The notes under the pieces are model-generated. The model had not been told where the DNA came from. It made no database searches and saw only the letters and a list, made by a program, of their open reading frames with translations. Source: Methylobacterium sp. 10 (GTDB lineage: Bacteria; Pseudomonadota; Alphaproteobacteria; Rhizobiales; Beijerinckiaceae). Taken from it: 64,000 nt of DNA. The position numbers and the translations under genes are program-made. Positions 21,206 to 30,110 of this stretch are shown piece after piece. The stretch's first letter is position 1. Every line of letters begins with the position of its first letter. The stretch is taken from assembly GCF_000519085.1 (NCBI RefSeq), contig NZ_KI912577.1:870501-934500 (forward strand), read 5' to 3'.

Positions 21206-21612
21206 AGGGTTCGTCCTCGTGATCCGATGCGAGGTCGCTACCCCGGAGGACCATCGAAGCACAAGCGGAACACGAGAAAGCCGCCACGCCGAGACGGTGT
21301 GACGGCTTTCCTCTCGGGGAGGATCAGATTTTCGAAAACGGACCGGAGCGGCGCGTCGCCCAACAGAAACGAGGGGGCGGTGTTTCCGTTGAGCGGCGAC
21401 CGCTCCGGCCATGACCAGAACCTACGTTACGCCTGATGAATGTCAACAATCGTCAGGCCCGACCTGGGGCGCCGGGCCAAGGAGCGTGCGAACGCGCACA
21501 TTTCGGCTCCCGCGTTTCCCGCCCCGAAACGCCCGTGCTACCGAGGATGGACGCCTCTCCGCCCATGGGCGGAGCCCGATCGAAGCCCCGCCGACCACGA
21601 GCGTTTTTGCGG
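21206..21612. other. Intergenic region before the aminotransferase
   Basis: About 400 bp. Although frames stay open on both strands, I recognise no gene; the open frame upstream of 21613 has no family similarity. It probably holds the aminotransferase promoter. Confidence 0.4.
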
Positions 21613-22782
21613 ATGAACCCTGTCTTCGCCGACCTCCCCAATACCGTGTTCGACGTGATGTCGGTGCTGGCGCGCGACCTCGGCGCGATCAATCTCGGCC
21701 AGGGTTTTCCGGACGATCCCGGCCCGGCCGACGTGCGCGAGAAGGCCGCCGAGGCCCTGCGCGACGGCTACAACCAATACCCGCCGATGATGGGACTGCC
21801 GACCCTGCGCCGCGCCATCGCCGCCCATTACGCGCGCCACCAGGACCTCGCCCTCGATCCCGAGACCGAGGTGATGGTGACCTCGGGCGCCACCGAGGCC
21901 CTGGCCGCGAGCCTGCTCGCCCTGGTCTCGCCGGGCGACGAGGTGGTGCTGTTCGAGCCGATGTACGACGCCTACCTGCCGATCGTCCGGCAGGCCGGCG
22001 GCATCCCGCGCTTCGTCACCCTGCGCCCCCCGCATTTCCGCCTCGACGAGGCGGCGCTGGCGCAGGCCTTCTCCGATCGCACCCGCGTCGTCGTGCTCAA
22101 CAACCCGCTGAACCCCACCGCGACGATGTTCCGCGACGAGGACCTCGCCCTGCTGGCACGGTTCTGCCAGCGGTTCGACGTGACGGCCGTCTGCGACGAG
22201 GTGTGGGAGCACGTGACCTTCGACGGGCGTCCCCACCGCCCGCTGATCGGGTTCGAGGGCATGCGGGAGCGCACCGTGAAGATCGGCTCGGCCGGCAAGA
22301 TCTTCAGCCTCACCGGCTGGAAAGTCGGCTTCGTCATGGCGGCGCCTCCCCTGCTCAAGGTGGTCTCGAAGGCGCACCAGTTCCTCACCTTCACCACACC
22401 GCCCAACCTCCAGGAGGCGGTGGCCTACGGCCTGTCCAAGGACGAGGCCTATTTCCTCGACATGCGGGCGCGCTTCGCCCGCTCGCGCGACCGGCTGAGC
22501 GCCGGCCTCACCGGGCTCGGCTTCTCGGTGCTACCCTCGCAGGCCACCTACTTCCTCACCATCGACATCGGCGAGTTGGGGCCGCGCCTTGGCTGCGCGG
22601 ACGACGTCGCCTTCTGCCAGGCCCTGGTGCGTGAGCATGGCGTCGCCGCGATCCCAATCAGCGCCTTCTATGCTAGGGGGGCGGTGCGCCACCTCGTGCG
22701 CCTGTGCTTCGCCAAGCAGGATGCGACCCTCGACGCCGCCTTGGAGCGCCTCTCCGGCCTGATGCGGGGGCGGGCCGCGTGA
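21613..22782 (+). CDS. PLP-dependent aminotransferase, class I/II (kynurenine/methionine aminotransferase-like)
   Basis: 389 residues from the ATG at 21613 (MNPVFADLPNTVFDVMSVLA). The 59-residue upstream extension lacks family similarity and is rejected. Conserved fold type I motifs: INLGQGFPDDP, TSGATEALAASLLALVSPGDEV, NNPLNPTATMF, VCDEVWEHVTFDG, and the PLP-binding lysine in GSAGKIFSLTGWKVGF. The GQGFPD start and DEVWEH motif place it with the kynurenine-oxoglutarate / methionine aminotransferase (YbdL-like) group; exact substrate cannot be told. It is followed 96 bp later by the DUF4112 gene on the same strand. Confidence 0.9.
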   Translation: MNPVFADLPNTVFDVMSVLARDLGAINLGQGFPDDPGPADVREKAAEALRDGYNQYPPMMGLPTLRRAIAAHYARHQDLALDPETEVMVTSGATEALAASLLALVSPGDEVVLFEPMYDAYLPIVRQAGGIPRFVTLRPPHFRLDEAALAQAFSDRTRVVVLNNPLNPTATMFRDEDLALLARFCQRFDVTAVCDEVWEHVTFDGRPHRPLIGFEGMRERTVKIGSAGKIFSLTGWKVGFVMAAPPLLKVVSKAHQFLTFTTPPNLQEAVAYGLSKDEAYFLDMRARFARSRDRLSAGLTGLGFSVLPSQATYFLTIDIGELGPRLGCADDVAFCQALVREHGVAAIPISAFYARGAVRHLVRLCFAKQDATLDAALERLSGLMRGRAA

Positions 22783-22878
22783 GGCCGGGAGGTCTCGGGC
22801 TTCCGCCGCTTGCGGTCGGCACCGGGCGGGGCCACATCCCGTATCATGACCACGACGCGCATCCCCCGGAGCCCCGCC

Positions 22879-23364
22879 ATGGCCTTCAACGACGCCGTCT
22901 TCTCCGCCCGCGAATTGCCCAACGGCGCCTTCGGCCAGCGCGACGCGACGGCGACGCGCTTCCGCGCCGAGCCCGACAGCCGGGAGGCGGCGTTGCTGCG
23001 GCTGGAGCAGTTCGCCCACATCATGGACACGGCGTTCGTGATCCCCGGCATCAACCGCCGGGTGGGGCTCGATGCCGTCATCGGCCTCGTTCCGATCATC
23101 GGCGATGCGGCGGGCATGCTGCTCGCCTCCTACATCGTCTACGAGGCGCGCCGCCTCGGGGCACCGCGATGGCTGCTCGCCCGGATGGCCATGAACGTCG
23201 CCTTCGACGGGGTGATCGGCGCCGTGCCGCTGGCCGGCGACATCTTCGATGCGGCGTTCAAGGCGAATCGCCGCAACGTCCGGCTGCTGCGCCGCCACCT
23301 CGAGAAGACCGGCGGCCTTCGCCCCAACGAGATCGAGGGAACGGCCGTCCGTCTCGACGGCTGA
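22879..23364 (+). CDS. DUF4112 family membrane protein
   Basis: 161 residues from the ATG at 22879 with GGAG about 7 bp upstream; an ATG at 22846 is in frame. The core IPGINRRVGLDAVIGLVPIIGD, then a hydrophobic stretch, then VAFDGVIGAVPLAGDIFDAAFKANRRN is the duplicated G-x-x-P-x-x-GD pattern typical of DUF4112. Two to three short membrane helices are predicted by eye. Function unknown. It lies 25 bp upstream of yejE and may be co-transcribed. Confidence 0.85.
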   Translation: MAFNDAVFSARELPNGAFGQRDATATRFRAEPDSREAALLRLEQFAHIMDTAFVIPGINRRVGLDAVIGLVPIIGDAAGMLLASYIVYEARRLGAPRWLLARMAMNVAFDGVIGAVPLAGDIFDAAFKANRRNVRLLRRHLEKTGGLRPNEIEGTAVRLDG

Positions 23365-23389
23365 CGCACAATCCAATAGGGGCGGTCTC

Positions 23390-24565
23390 ATGAACGAGAT
23401 CGCCCGCCCCGCGGAAGCCGTCCCCGTCGCCGCCCCGCCTCCCCTTGCGCCGGTGGCGCGGGGGCTGTCGCCGCTGAACCGGCGGCGGCTCACGAACTTT
23501 CGCCGAAACCGACTGGGCTTCTGGTCCTTCACGATCTTCGTCGCCCTGTTCACGCTGAGCCTGTTCGCCGAGTTCATCGCCAACGACCGGCCCCTGGTGG
23601 TGTCCTACAAGGGCGAGATCCTGTTTCCCGTCCTCATCGACTATCCGGACGAGAAGTTCGGCGGGTTCTACGCCCGGCCGAACTACCGCTCGGCCGAGAC
23701 CCGGCGGGAGATCGCCGAGAACGGCTGGGCGATCTGGCCGCCGATCCCCTATTCCTACGACACGATCATCGACGGGCTGCCGACCCCCTCGCCCTCTCCC
23801 CCCACCTGGATGCTCACCGACGCGCAATGCCAGGCGGCGGCGAGGCAGGATGGCGCCGAGACCACGGGCCGGGAGGGGTGCAGGGGCCTCGAGATGCACT
23901 GGCTCGGCACCGACAACACCACCCGCGACGTGCTGGCCCGCGTCATCTACGGCTTTCGCATCTCGGTGCTGTTCGGGCTGATCCTGGCCATCGTCTCCTC
24001 GGTGATCGGCGTCATCGCCGGCGCGGTGCAGGGCTATTTCGGCGGATGGGTCGATCTCGCCCTGCAGCGCTTCATCGAGGTGTGGAGCGGCATCCCGACC
24101 CTCTACCTGATCATCATCATCTCGGCCTTCATCGCGCCGGGCTTCTTCGTCCTGCTGGGCATCCTGCTGCTGTTCTCCTGGGTGGCCCTGGTGGGGGTCG
24201 TGCGCGCCGAGTTCCTGCGGGCGCGCAACTTCGAATACGTCCGCGCCGCCCGCGCGCTCGGCCTCTCCAACATCCGCATCATGAGCCGGCACCTCCTGCC
24301 CAACGCCATGGTGGCGACGCTGACCTTCATGCCGTTCATCCTCAACGGCTCGATCGGGACGCTGACCTCCCTCGACTTCCTCGGCTTCGGCCTGCCCCCC
24401 GGTTCGGCCTCGCTGGGCGAGCTGCTGGCGCAGGGCAAGGACAACATCCAGGCCCCCTGGCTCGGGCTGACCGGCTTCTTCGTGGTGGCGGTGATGCTGA
24501 GCCTGCTCATCTTCGCCGGCGAGGCCGTCCGCGACGCCTTCGACCCCCGCAAGACGTTCAATTAA
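23390..24565 (+). CDS. yejE: ABC transporter permease, YejE-like (microcin C/oligopeptide type)
   Basis: 391 residues from the ATG at 23390. Proline-rich N-terminus, first membrane helix at about 45-65, then a long periplasmic segment (about 66-190) characteristic of YejE, including LVVSYKGEILFPVLIDYPDEKFGG and the late HWLGTDNTTRDVLARVIYGFRIS. The BPD_transp_1 domain follows with five helices, the EAA-loop segment YVRAARALGLSNIRIMSRHLLPNA, and the C-terminal DAFDPRK typical of oligopeptide permeases. In most genomes it is encoded with yejA, yejB and yejF; none of these is adjacent here. A terminator-like hairpin follows. Confidence 0.9.
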   Translation: MNEIARPAEAVPVAAPPPLAPVARGLSPLNRRRLTNFRRNRLGFWSFTIFVALFTLSLFAEFIANDRPLVVSYKGEILFPVLIDYPDEKFGGFYARPNYRSAETRREIAENGWAIWPPIPYSYDTIIDGLPTPSPSPPTWMLTDAQCQAAARQDGAETTGREGCRGLEMHWLGTDNTTRDVLARVIYGFRISVLFGLILAIVSSVIGVIAGAVQGYFGGWVDLALQRFIEVWSGIPTLYLIIIISAFIAPGFFVLLGILLLFSWVALVGVVRAEFLRARNFEYVRAARALGLSNIRIMSRHLLPNAMVATLTFMPFILNGSIGTLTSLDFLGFGLPPGSASLGELLAQGKDNIQAPWLGLTGFFVVAVMLSLLIFAGEAVRDAFDPRKTFN

Positions 24566-24579
24566 AAATCGCCTGTAGC

Positions 24580-24609
24580 GCAGACCCGCTGAGGTGGGTC
24601 TCGCGTTTT
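24580..24609 (+). terminator. Rho-independent-type terminator after yejE
   Basis: Stem AGACCC (24582-24587) with GGGTCT (24596-24601), extendable by a G-T pair, followed by CGCGTTTTA. Short stem, modest T run. Confidence 0.5.
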
Positions 24610-24732
24610 AATCCCCCCCCGCGCGCCTCCACCGCAGGTTCCGATGGAATCCGATCGGAGCGTCACGCGTTGTCGAGCAGCGGCATTCTCGATCCGGCCG
24701 CGAGATTCATCCCTCCCGGATCCGGAGTTTCG

Positions 24733-25953
24733 ATGTCCGACGCCGCGACCACGACACCGTCCCGCCGCCTGTTCATGGCCGGCACCCTCGCCGGCATCGG
24801 AGGAGCGCTCGCCTCCGAGCGCGCGGCATCGCAGACGATCCCCACCACCCCGATCGGTCGGCCCGAACCCCAGCTCGACCAGCCGCCGCCGCTGCCGCGC
24901 GAGGCGCATCTCGGCTGGGCGGTGGTCGGCCTCGGTGATTTCGCCCAGGCCCAGATTCTGCCCGCCTTCCAGCGCGCCCGTCGCTCCCGGGCCGTCGCCC
25001 TCGTCTCCGGCAATCCGGACAAGGCGAAGTCCGTCGCCGACCGCCATGGGATCGGACCGGGCGGCCTCTACGATTACGCCTCGATGGGGAAGATGGCCGA
25101 CAACGCCGACATCGCCGCCGTCTACGTCATCACGCCGAACTCCACCCATGCCGATCTGACCGTCAAGGCGCTCGAGGCGGGCAAGCACGTCCTCTGCGAG
25201 AAGCCGATGGCGACGAGTTCCGCCGAGTGCCGGCGGATGATCGACGCCGCCAAGGCCGCCGACCGCCGCCTGATGATCGCCTACCGGGTGCATTGGGAGC
25301 CGCACAACCTGCGCGCCAAGGCGATGATGGATGCGGGCGAGCTCGGCGAGGTGCGCTTCGCCTCCTCCGACCATCACCGGCCCCTGGAACCGGGGAAGCC
25401 CCGCGACCAGTGGCGCATGCTGAAGGCGGTCGCCGGCGGCGGTTCGCTCGTCGATATCGGCATCTACGGCCTCAACGGCGTGCAATGGTTCTTCGGCGAG
25501 AGCCCGTCCTCGGTCTCCGCCTCGATGCATGCGCCGGCGGGCGATCCGCGTTTCGCCGAGGTGGAGGATGTGTTCACGGCCCAGCTCGTCTTCCCCTCGG
25601 GCCGGCGCGCCACCGTCTCGTCGGGCTACAGCGCCGACAAGAAGCGGATCGACCTGTGGGGCGACAAGGCGGTCGCCACCCTCGATCCCGGCACCGCCTA
25701 CCAGGGCAACCGCCTCGTGATCGGCAACGCCAAACGCGCGGACGAAATCCTGACGGCGGAGGGCGACGCGGTTCAGTTCACCGGCGAGATCGACCATTTC
25801 TCGCAGGTCATCGCGGAGGGCGGGGAATTGCGCACGCCCGGCGAGATGGGCCTGCGCGACGTTCGCCTGATCGAGGCGCTCTACCAGGCGGCGGCGACGC
25901 GCCGATGGGTCGATCTCAACCCCGACATGACGATGCGGACGGGCGCGCCCTGA
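24733..25953 (+). CDS. Tat-exported Gfo/Idh/MocA oxidoreductase (glucose-fructose oxidoreductase-like)
   Basis: 406 residues from the ATG at 24733. The N-terminus has a twin-arginine signal (SRRLFMAGTLAGIGGALASE) and then a proline-rich arm like that of glucose-fructose oxidoreductase. The Rossmann domain contains VVGLGDFAQAQILPAF and the family motif HVLCEKPMAT; the C-terminal alpha/beta domain has GGGSLVDIGIYGLNGVQWFFGE with the conserved Asp and Tyr. Tat export with tightly bound NADP(H) is the known mode for GFOR, which couples glucose oxidation to fructose reduction in the periplasm. Related periplasmic dehydrogenases share the signature, so the substrate is not certain. Confidence 0.88.
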   Translation: MSDAATTTPSRRLFMAGTLAGIGGALASERAASQTIPTTPIGRPEPQLDQPPPLPREAHLGWAVVGLGDFAQAQILPAFQRARRSRAVALVSGNPDKAKSVADRHGIGPGGLYDYASMGKMADNADIAAVYVITPNSTHADLTVKALEAGKHVLCEKPMATSSAECRRMIDAAKAADRRLMIAYRVHWEPHNLRAKAMMDAGELGEVRFASSDHHRPLEPGKPRDQWRMLKAVAGGGSLVDIGIYGLNGVQWFFGESPSSVSASMHAPAGDPRFAEVEDVFTAQLVFPSGRRATVSSGYSADKKRIDLWGDKAVATLDPGTAYQGNRLVIGNAKRADEILTAEGDAVQFTGEIDHFSQVIAEGGELRTPGEMGLRDVRLIEALYQAAATRRWVDLNPDMTMRTGAP

Positions 25954-26257
25954 CGGCGGCTACCGGATTCATACATCGTCTCTTGCAGGCAGAGCGCGTC
26001 CCTCTCCCCCTTGTTGCTACGATGGTCACACATCTCGCGGGCAGCGCGGGTCCCCTCTCCTGGAAGGAGAGGGAGCCCGTCGCGCCTCATATCGATGCCT
26101 TCGGCTCAAGAAAGCAGCCGTCGAGAAGATATATGAATTCCGTAGCCGGCGGCGGAGAGGGAGCGGCGCTCCCATCCGGAAACGGACAAAGAAAATCGGT
26201 CTTGCGTATGGGTCGTGGTGATTCCGGCGGGGAGCGTGCAGGAACGAAACGGGTGCC
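25954..26257. other. Intergenic region carrying repeat B copy 2
   Basis: 304 bp between the oxidoreductase and the antiporter. The middle is repeat B (26016-26125); I see no gene in the remainder. Confidence 0.5.
26016..26125. repeat. Palindromic repeat family B, copy 2
   Basis: 110 bp matching 8715-8825 in the same orientation, including the central hairpin CCTCTCCTGGAAGGAGAGGG, which here is a perfect palindrome. This copy is entirely intergenic. Confidence 0.8.
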
Positions 26258-27541
26258 ATGGACACGTATGTCATCACGCTCGGCGGCTTTGGAGCCCTGG
26301 TGCTCCTCACCGCCTGGCTGCCGATGGTGCTGCGGCAATTGCCGTTGTCACTGCCGATCTGCTGCGTCGCGATCGGGGCCGGCCTGTCGCTGATTCCCGG
26401 GATCGGCGAATTCTCGCCCCGGCCGGAGCATCACCTGCGCCTCATCGAGAAGGTCAGCGAGTTCGTCGTCATCATCTCGCTGATGGGAGCCGGGCTGAAA
26501 CTCGACCGCCGCGTCGGATGGAGGCGCTGGATGGTGACGTGGCGCCTTCTCGCCATCGCCATGCCGCTGACGATCCTCACCCTCGGGTTCCTGGCCTCGC
26601 ATCTCCTCAGCCTCGGCATCGCCGCGTCCCTGCTCCTCGCCGCCGCCCTCGCGCCCACCGACCCGGTCCTCGCCTCCGACGTCCAGGTCGGTCCGCCGTC
26701 GGAGGGGGACGAGGACGAGATGCGCTTCGGCCTCACCTCCGAGGCGGGGCTGAACGACGGGCTCGCCTTTCCCTTCGTCAACCTCGCCATCGCCCTCGCC
26801 GCCTCCACCGGCCTGAACGCCGCCGGGTGGACCGAATGGGTCGGCCTTTCGCTGGTCTGGAAGATGCTGGCGGGCGTGGCCCTGGGGGCCGCCATCGGGC
26901 GGGGCTTCGGCTGGCTCACCTTCCACCTGCCGAACCGGGCGCGCCTGTCGCGCACCGGCGACGGCTTCGTGGCTCTCGGCATCACCTGCCTCACCTATGC
27001 CGCCGTGGAAGCGGTGCACGGCTACGGCTTCGTCGGCGTCTTCGTCGCCGCCCTTGCCATGCGGTGGTCCGACCAGGGGCACGACTACCATCACGCCCTC
27101 CACGGGTCGGCGGAGGCGTTCGAGCGGTTGGCGATGATGATCCTCCTCGTCGGCTTCGGCCTCGCCCTCGGCGGCGGGCTCCTGCGCGACCTCACCTGGG
27201 CGGGGGCCGCCTTCGCGTGTCTCGTCATCTTCGTGGTGCGCCCGCTCTGCGGCTGGCTCAGCCTCGTCGGGCACGACCAGCCCTTCGCCGAGCGGGCGGT
27301 GATCAGCATCTTCGGGATCAGGGGACTCGGTACGATCTACTATCTGGCCTTCGCCCTCGGGCATGCGCGGTTCGAGCAAGCGGGCCTTTTGTGGAGCACG
27401 GCGGGATTGACGATCCTCCTCTCCATCGTCCTGCACGGCGTGAGTGTCTCGCCGGTCCTGGGCTTCCTCGACCGCCGCAGCGGACGCGATACCGAGAGCG
27501 CCCAGCTCGACCTGCCGCTGGCCTCCCGCCGCACAGAATGA
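26258..27541 (+). CDS. Cation:proton antiporter (CPA/NhaP-type)
   Basis: 427 residues with about twelve membrane helices. AALAPTDPVLASDVQVG is the conserved Asp-containing motif of CPA1 sodium/proton exchangers, and TSEAGLNDGLAFPFVNLA supplies the essential ND pair in the next helix. The C-terminal half contains FGIRGLGTIYYLAFA, matching the G-x-R-G family motif. It would exchange protons for Na+ or K+ at the inner membrane; ion preference cannot be deduced. It stands alone between two intergenic regions. Confidence 0.9.
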   Translation: MDTYVITLGGFGALVLLTAWLPMVLRQLPLSLPICCVAIGAGLSLIPGIGEFSPRPEHHLRLIEKVSEFVVIISLMGAGLKLDRRVGWRRWMVTWRLLAIAMPLTILTLGFLASHLLSLGIAASLLLAAALAPTDPVLASDVQVGPPSEGDEDEMRFGLTSEAGLNDGLAFPFVNLAIALAASTGLNAAGWTEWVGLSLVWKMLAGVALGAAIGRGFGWLTFHLPNRARLSRTGDGFVALGITCLTYAAVEAVHGYGFVGVFVAALAMRWSDQGHDYHHALHGSAEAFERLAMMILLVGFGLALGGGLLRDLTWAGAAFACLVIFVVRPLCGWLSLVGHDQPFAERAVISIFGIRGLGTIYYLAFALGHARFEQAGLLWSTAGLTILLSIVLHGVSVSPVLGFLDRRSGRDTESAQLDLPLASRRTE

Positions 27542-27711
27542 GGCCGGGGAACGGGGCCTGTCGGCTGAGCGAAATCAGCGCCCGTATTGGCCGGCCGCCC
27601 TCCCAATTTTCCCGCACCCACCCAAAAACAAAGCCCAAGTTTTTCATGGCGTTTGCTAAATCCCGCCATTGGGAGTACATGACGGTGATCGGAGCGTGAT
27701 CAGATCTTCAT

Positions 27712-27740
27712 TTGCCGAAGCCAAACGGCTTTTGCATAAT
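27712..27740 (+). promoter_or_regulatory. Probable sigma-70 promoter of cspA
   Basis: TTGCCG (27712-27717) and CATAAT (27735-27740) are spaced by 17 bp. Transcription from here would give a leader of about 85 nt before the cspA start; long structured leaders are usual for cold-shock genes. Confidence 0.45.
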
Positions 27741-27831
27741 GAAAGTCGGGTGCGAATCGAGACAACGGAGAAGGCCGGACATCTTCGTCTGGACCTCCGA
27801 ACTATGATGCCCGCAAGGGCGAAGGATTATG

Positions 27832-28041
27832 ATGGCTGTCGGTACTGTTAAGTGGTTCAACGAGCAAAAGGGCTTCGGCTTCATCCAGCCGGATAACGGC
27901 GGCAACGACGTGTTCGTGCACATCTCCGCCGTCGAGCGCGCCGGTATGCGCGGTCTCGCCGAAGGCCAGAAGGTCTCCTACGAAATGGAAACCGACAAGC
28001 GTAGCGGCAAGCAGTCCGCCGGCAGCCTCCAGGCCGCCTGA
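27832..28041 (+). CDS. cspA: Cold-shock protein (CspA family)
   Basis: 69 residues (two adjacent ATGs at 27829 and 27832; GAAGGA lies just upstream). A single OB-fold cold-shock domain: [18 protein letters not shown] contains RNP1 (KGFGFI) and [10 protein letters not shown] contains RNP2. It is an RNA chaperone binding single-stranded nucleic acid. It has a strong hairpin terminator downstream and is followed by a DUF6481 gene, a pairing commonly seen in this order. Confidence 0.96.
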   Translation: MAVGTVKWFNEQKGFGFIQPDNGGNDVFVHISAVERAGMRGLAEGQKVSYEMETDKRSGKQSAGSLQAA

Positions 28042-28097
28042 GCCACCGTGCCGCATGAGCCATGCCGGGTTCCCTGAGAACCCGACACTGGTTACGG

Positions 28098-28133
28098 AGC
28101 CGCTCTCCATTGGGGAGCGGCTTCCTGCGTTTT
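28098..28133 (+). terminator. Terminator after cspA
   Basis: Perfect stem AGCCGCTC (28098-28105) / GAGCGGCT (28115-28122) with a 9-nt loop, then TCCTGCGTTTT. Confidence 0.65.
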
Positions 28134-28191
28134 CGATGACGTCTTCTTCCTATGCGGCCTCGCCCCGCCGCATTCCAAACCAGGATTCTGT

Positions 28192-28554
28192 GTGAGCCAA
28201 TTCAACGAAAACTCCATGACCGACCGCCTCAAGGCTTCGCAGGAAGCCCGTCAGGCCGCGCTGGCGCGTTTCCGCGACCGCCCGGCCGCCGACGATCCGA
28301 CGGTGGTCGCTCGCAAGGCCGAGCGTGAGGCGATCGCCCGCGAGCGCGAGATCCGCGTCGCCGCCCGCGAGGCCGAGCGTGCCGCCGCCGCCGCGCAGGC
28401 CGTCGCCGAAGCCGAGGCCGAGCGTGAGCGTCAGGCCATCGAGGCCGCTCGCGTCGCCGAAGAGAAGATCGCCCTCGCCGCTGCCGCGCGCATCGAGCAG
28501 AAGCAGCAGCGCGACGCGCGCTACGCTGCCCGCAAGGCCAAAGCCCGCAAATAA
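28192..28554 (+). CDS. DUF6481 family coiled-coil protein
   Basis: 120 residues from the GTG at 28192; an ATG at 28216 is an alternative. N-terminal MTDRLKASQEARQAALARFR matches the beginning of DUF6481 proteins. The remainder is a charged Ala/Glu/Arg helix (about 40-115) ending in a basic RKAKARK tail. Function unknown; recurring position downstream of cspA suggests a link to cold or stress response (inference). Confidence 0.8.
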   Translation: MSQFNENSMTDRLKASQEARQAALARFRDRPAADDPTVVARKAEREAIAREREIRVAAREAERAAAAAQAVAEAEAERERQAIEAARVAEEKIALAAAARIEQKQQRDARYAARKAKARK

Positions 28555-28899
28555 GGCGGACCAATGCCGCATCGGTCTTCAGTGAGAGGCGGATCCCGTT
28601 TCCCGAAGACCGGTGCTGCGAAACGAAATCCCGGAGTGCCGTTCCGACCGCGAGGTTCGGGACGGGCATCACTTGGGTTCGACATCGGGGCCGCTCGTCA
28701 GCGATCGGGCCTGTGACGTCGAATGGGTTGGCTCGGTCCTTCATGAGGGTTCGGGCGCAGGGTGGCGGCGCCGGACGGAGCTGCCACCCATCTCGTCCCT
28801 TTCCGTAAGGCCACAGGCTTTCGGCAAGGCGACGCGCGACCACGAACACCCGTCCGGGGACGCGGAGACCCTTTCGCGTCAACTCAGAAAGGCACTCCC
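28555..28899. other. Intergenic region
   Basis: 345 bp with no recognised gene. Around 28590-28635 there is a sequence related to short GGATCCCGTTTCCCGAAGAC-type intergenic motifs common in Hyphomicrobiales; I found no second full copy in this window. Confidence 0.35.
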
Positions 28900-29097
28900 A
28901 TGGCCCATAAGTTCAAGCTCGGGCAGCGTGTGCGCCGCGCCCGCATCGGCTATGCCGACGTCAAGGCCGACCCCGCCGACGTGTTCGAGATCGTCCGCCT
29001 CGTTCCCGAGGACCAGACCGGCGAGCCGTTCTACCGGATCAAGTCCGGCGGCGGCGAGCGTGCCGTCCGCGAAGGCGAGATCACCCTCGCCTCGTGA
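28900..29097 (+). CDS. Small conserved hypothetical protein
   Basis: 65 residues starting MAHKFKLGQRVRRARIGYAD with AGAAAGG about 8 bp upstream. The pattern K-x-G-Q-x-V-R near the start, VFEIVRLVPED in the middle and PFYRIKSGGGERAVREGEI at the end matches a family of small proteins of alphaproteobacteria with an SH3-like beta pattern; no function is known to me. High GC at third positions and a strong terminator downstream support a real gene. Confidence 0.7.
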   Translation: MAHKFKLGQRVRRARIGYADVKADPADVFEIVRLVPEDQTGEPFYRIKSGGGERAVREGEITLAS

Positions 29098-29132
29098 GAC
29101 GTGGCGTCCGGCCCGTCCGGACGCAGAGACCG

Positions 29133-29167
29133 AAAAGGCCCCGCATCGGAGGATGCGGGGCCTTTTT
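29133..29167. terminator. Strong bidirectional terminator
   Basis: Perfect 15-bp stem AAAAGGCCCCGCATC / GATGCGGGGCCTTTT with a GGAG loop and T runs on both strands; it separates the convergent small gene and dps. Confidence 0.9.
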
Positions 29168-29196
29168 CATAGTGTATTCCGTTCAGCCGGCCGAGG

Positions 29197-29733
29197 TCAG
29201 TGACCACCCTCGGTAGCGTTGCGGGTCGCCTCGTAGAGGAACCAGGTGCGCTCCTCGGACTGGTTGATCCACTCCTCCAGCAAGCTGGTGGTGGAGACGT
29301 CCTTGGCCTCGTCCGTCACCTCGTGCAGCTCGCGCATGTTGGCAGTGAGATTCTTGTTGTCGTCGCGCAGCTCGGCCAGCATCTCGAGGGGGCTGACATA
29401 CTCGGCGTCGTTGTCCTCGACGCGGGACAGCCTGGAGGCCTGCCCCAGCGATCGCAGGGTGGTGCCGCCGATCTTGCGGGCGCGCTCGCCGACATCGTCG
29501 ATGATGCCGAAGATCTGCTGCGATTGCTCGTCGAGCATCAGGTGATAGTCGCGGAAGTTCGGGCCGCTCACATGCCAGTGGAAGTTCTTCGTCTTCACGT
29601 ACAGGGCGAAGAGGTCCGACAGCAGGACGGTCAGGCCCTCGGCGATCTTCTTCGTCGCCTCGGGGGCGAGATCGGTGGGGGTGTTCAGGCGATCCCCGTC
29701 GACGCGCGTGCGGCCGCTCAAGCTCTTTGCCAT
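29197..29733 (-). CDS. dps: Dps-family DNA-starvation/ferritin-like protein
   Basis: 178 residues from the ATG at 29733 (MAKSLSGRTRVDGDRLNTPT). The four-helix bundle carries the ferroxidase motif KNFHWHVSGPNFRDYHLMLDEQ, with the His and Asp/Glu residues shared between subunits, and a conserved second-helix VGERARKIGGT. Dps dodecamers store iron and protect DNA from peroxide. A long upstream in-frame extension lacks similarity and is rejected. Slightly longer N-terminus than E. coli Dps. Confidence 0.92.
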   Translation of the reverse strand: MAKSLSGRTRVDGDRLNTPTDLAPEATKKIAEGLTVLLSDLFALYVKTKNFHWHVSGPNFRDYHLMLDEQSQQIFGIIDDVGERARKIGGTTLRSLGQASRLSRVEDNDAEYVSPLEMLAELRDDNKNLTANMRELHEVTDEAKDVSTTSLLEEWINQSEERTWFLYEATRNATEGGH

Positions 29734-30110
29734 GACGTCATAACTCCGTTTGAATTTCGATAGCGGGCGGCGTCCAGCGCACGCCCTGTGACGGGAAAAA
29801 GCCAGAGAGTGGGGGGAAGTTCCGCATCCCAGCCATGAGCGGAGCGAAGCCCGCCGATCGGCCTCGGGACATGCCCCGGAGAAGGGATCCACCAAGCCTT
29901 TGCTCGGCATCGATGATTCGGATTGCAGCGGGCCGCCCCCGGCGCCGGGCGCGGCCCGCCCCGACTGGCAATTCCGCGAATCTCTCAATGTCGTGAGTGC
30001 GATCGCGAGAGGGGTGACGCTTCTGCCGGCCCGGCGTGATCCGCGCCGAGCCGTTCCGGGTCGATCAGGCCGATGCCGTGGCGATCGGCCCCCGATCTCC
30101 GGCCGCCGGC
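29734..30110. other. Intergenic region
   Basis: 377 bp between dps and the first RTX gene; no gene, repeat or clear promoter that I can defend beyond the expected dps promoter. Confidence 0.35.
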
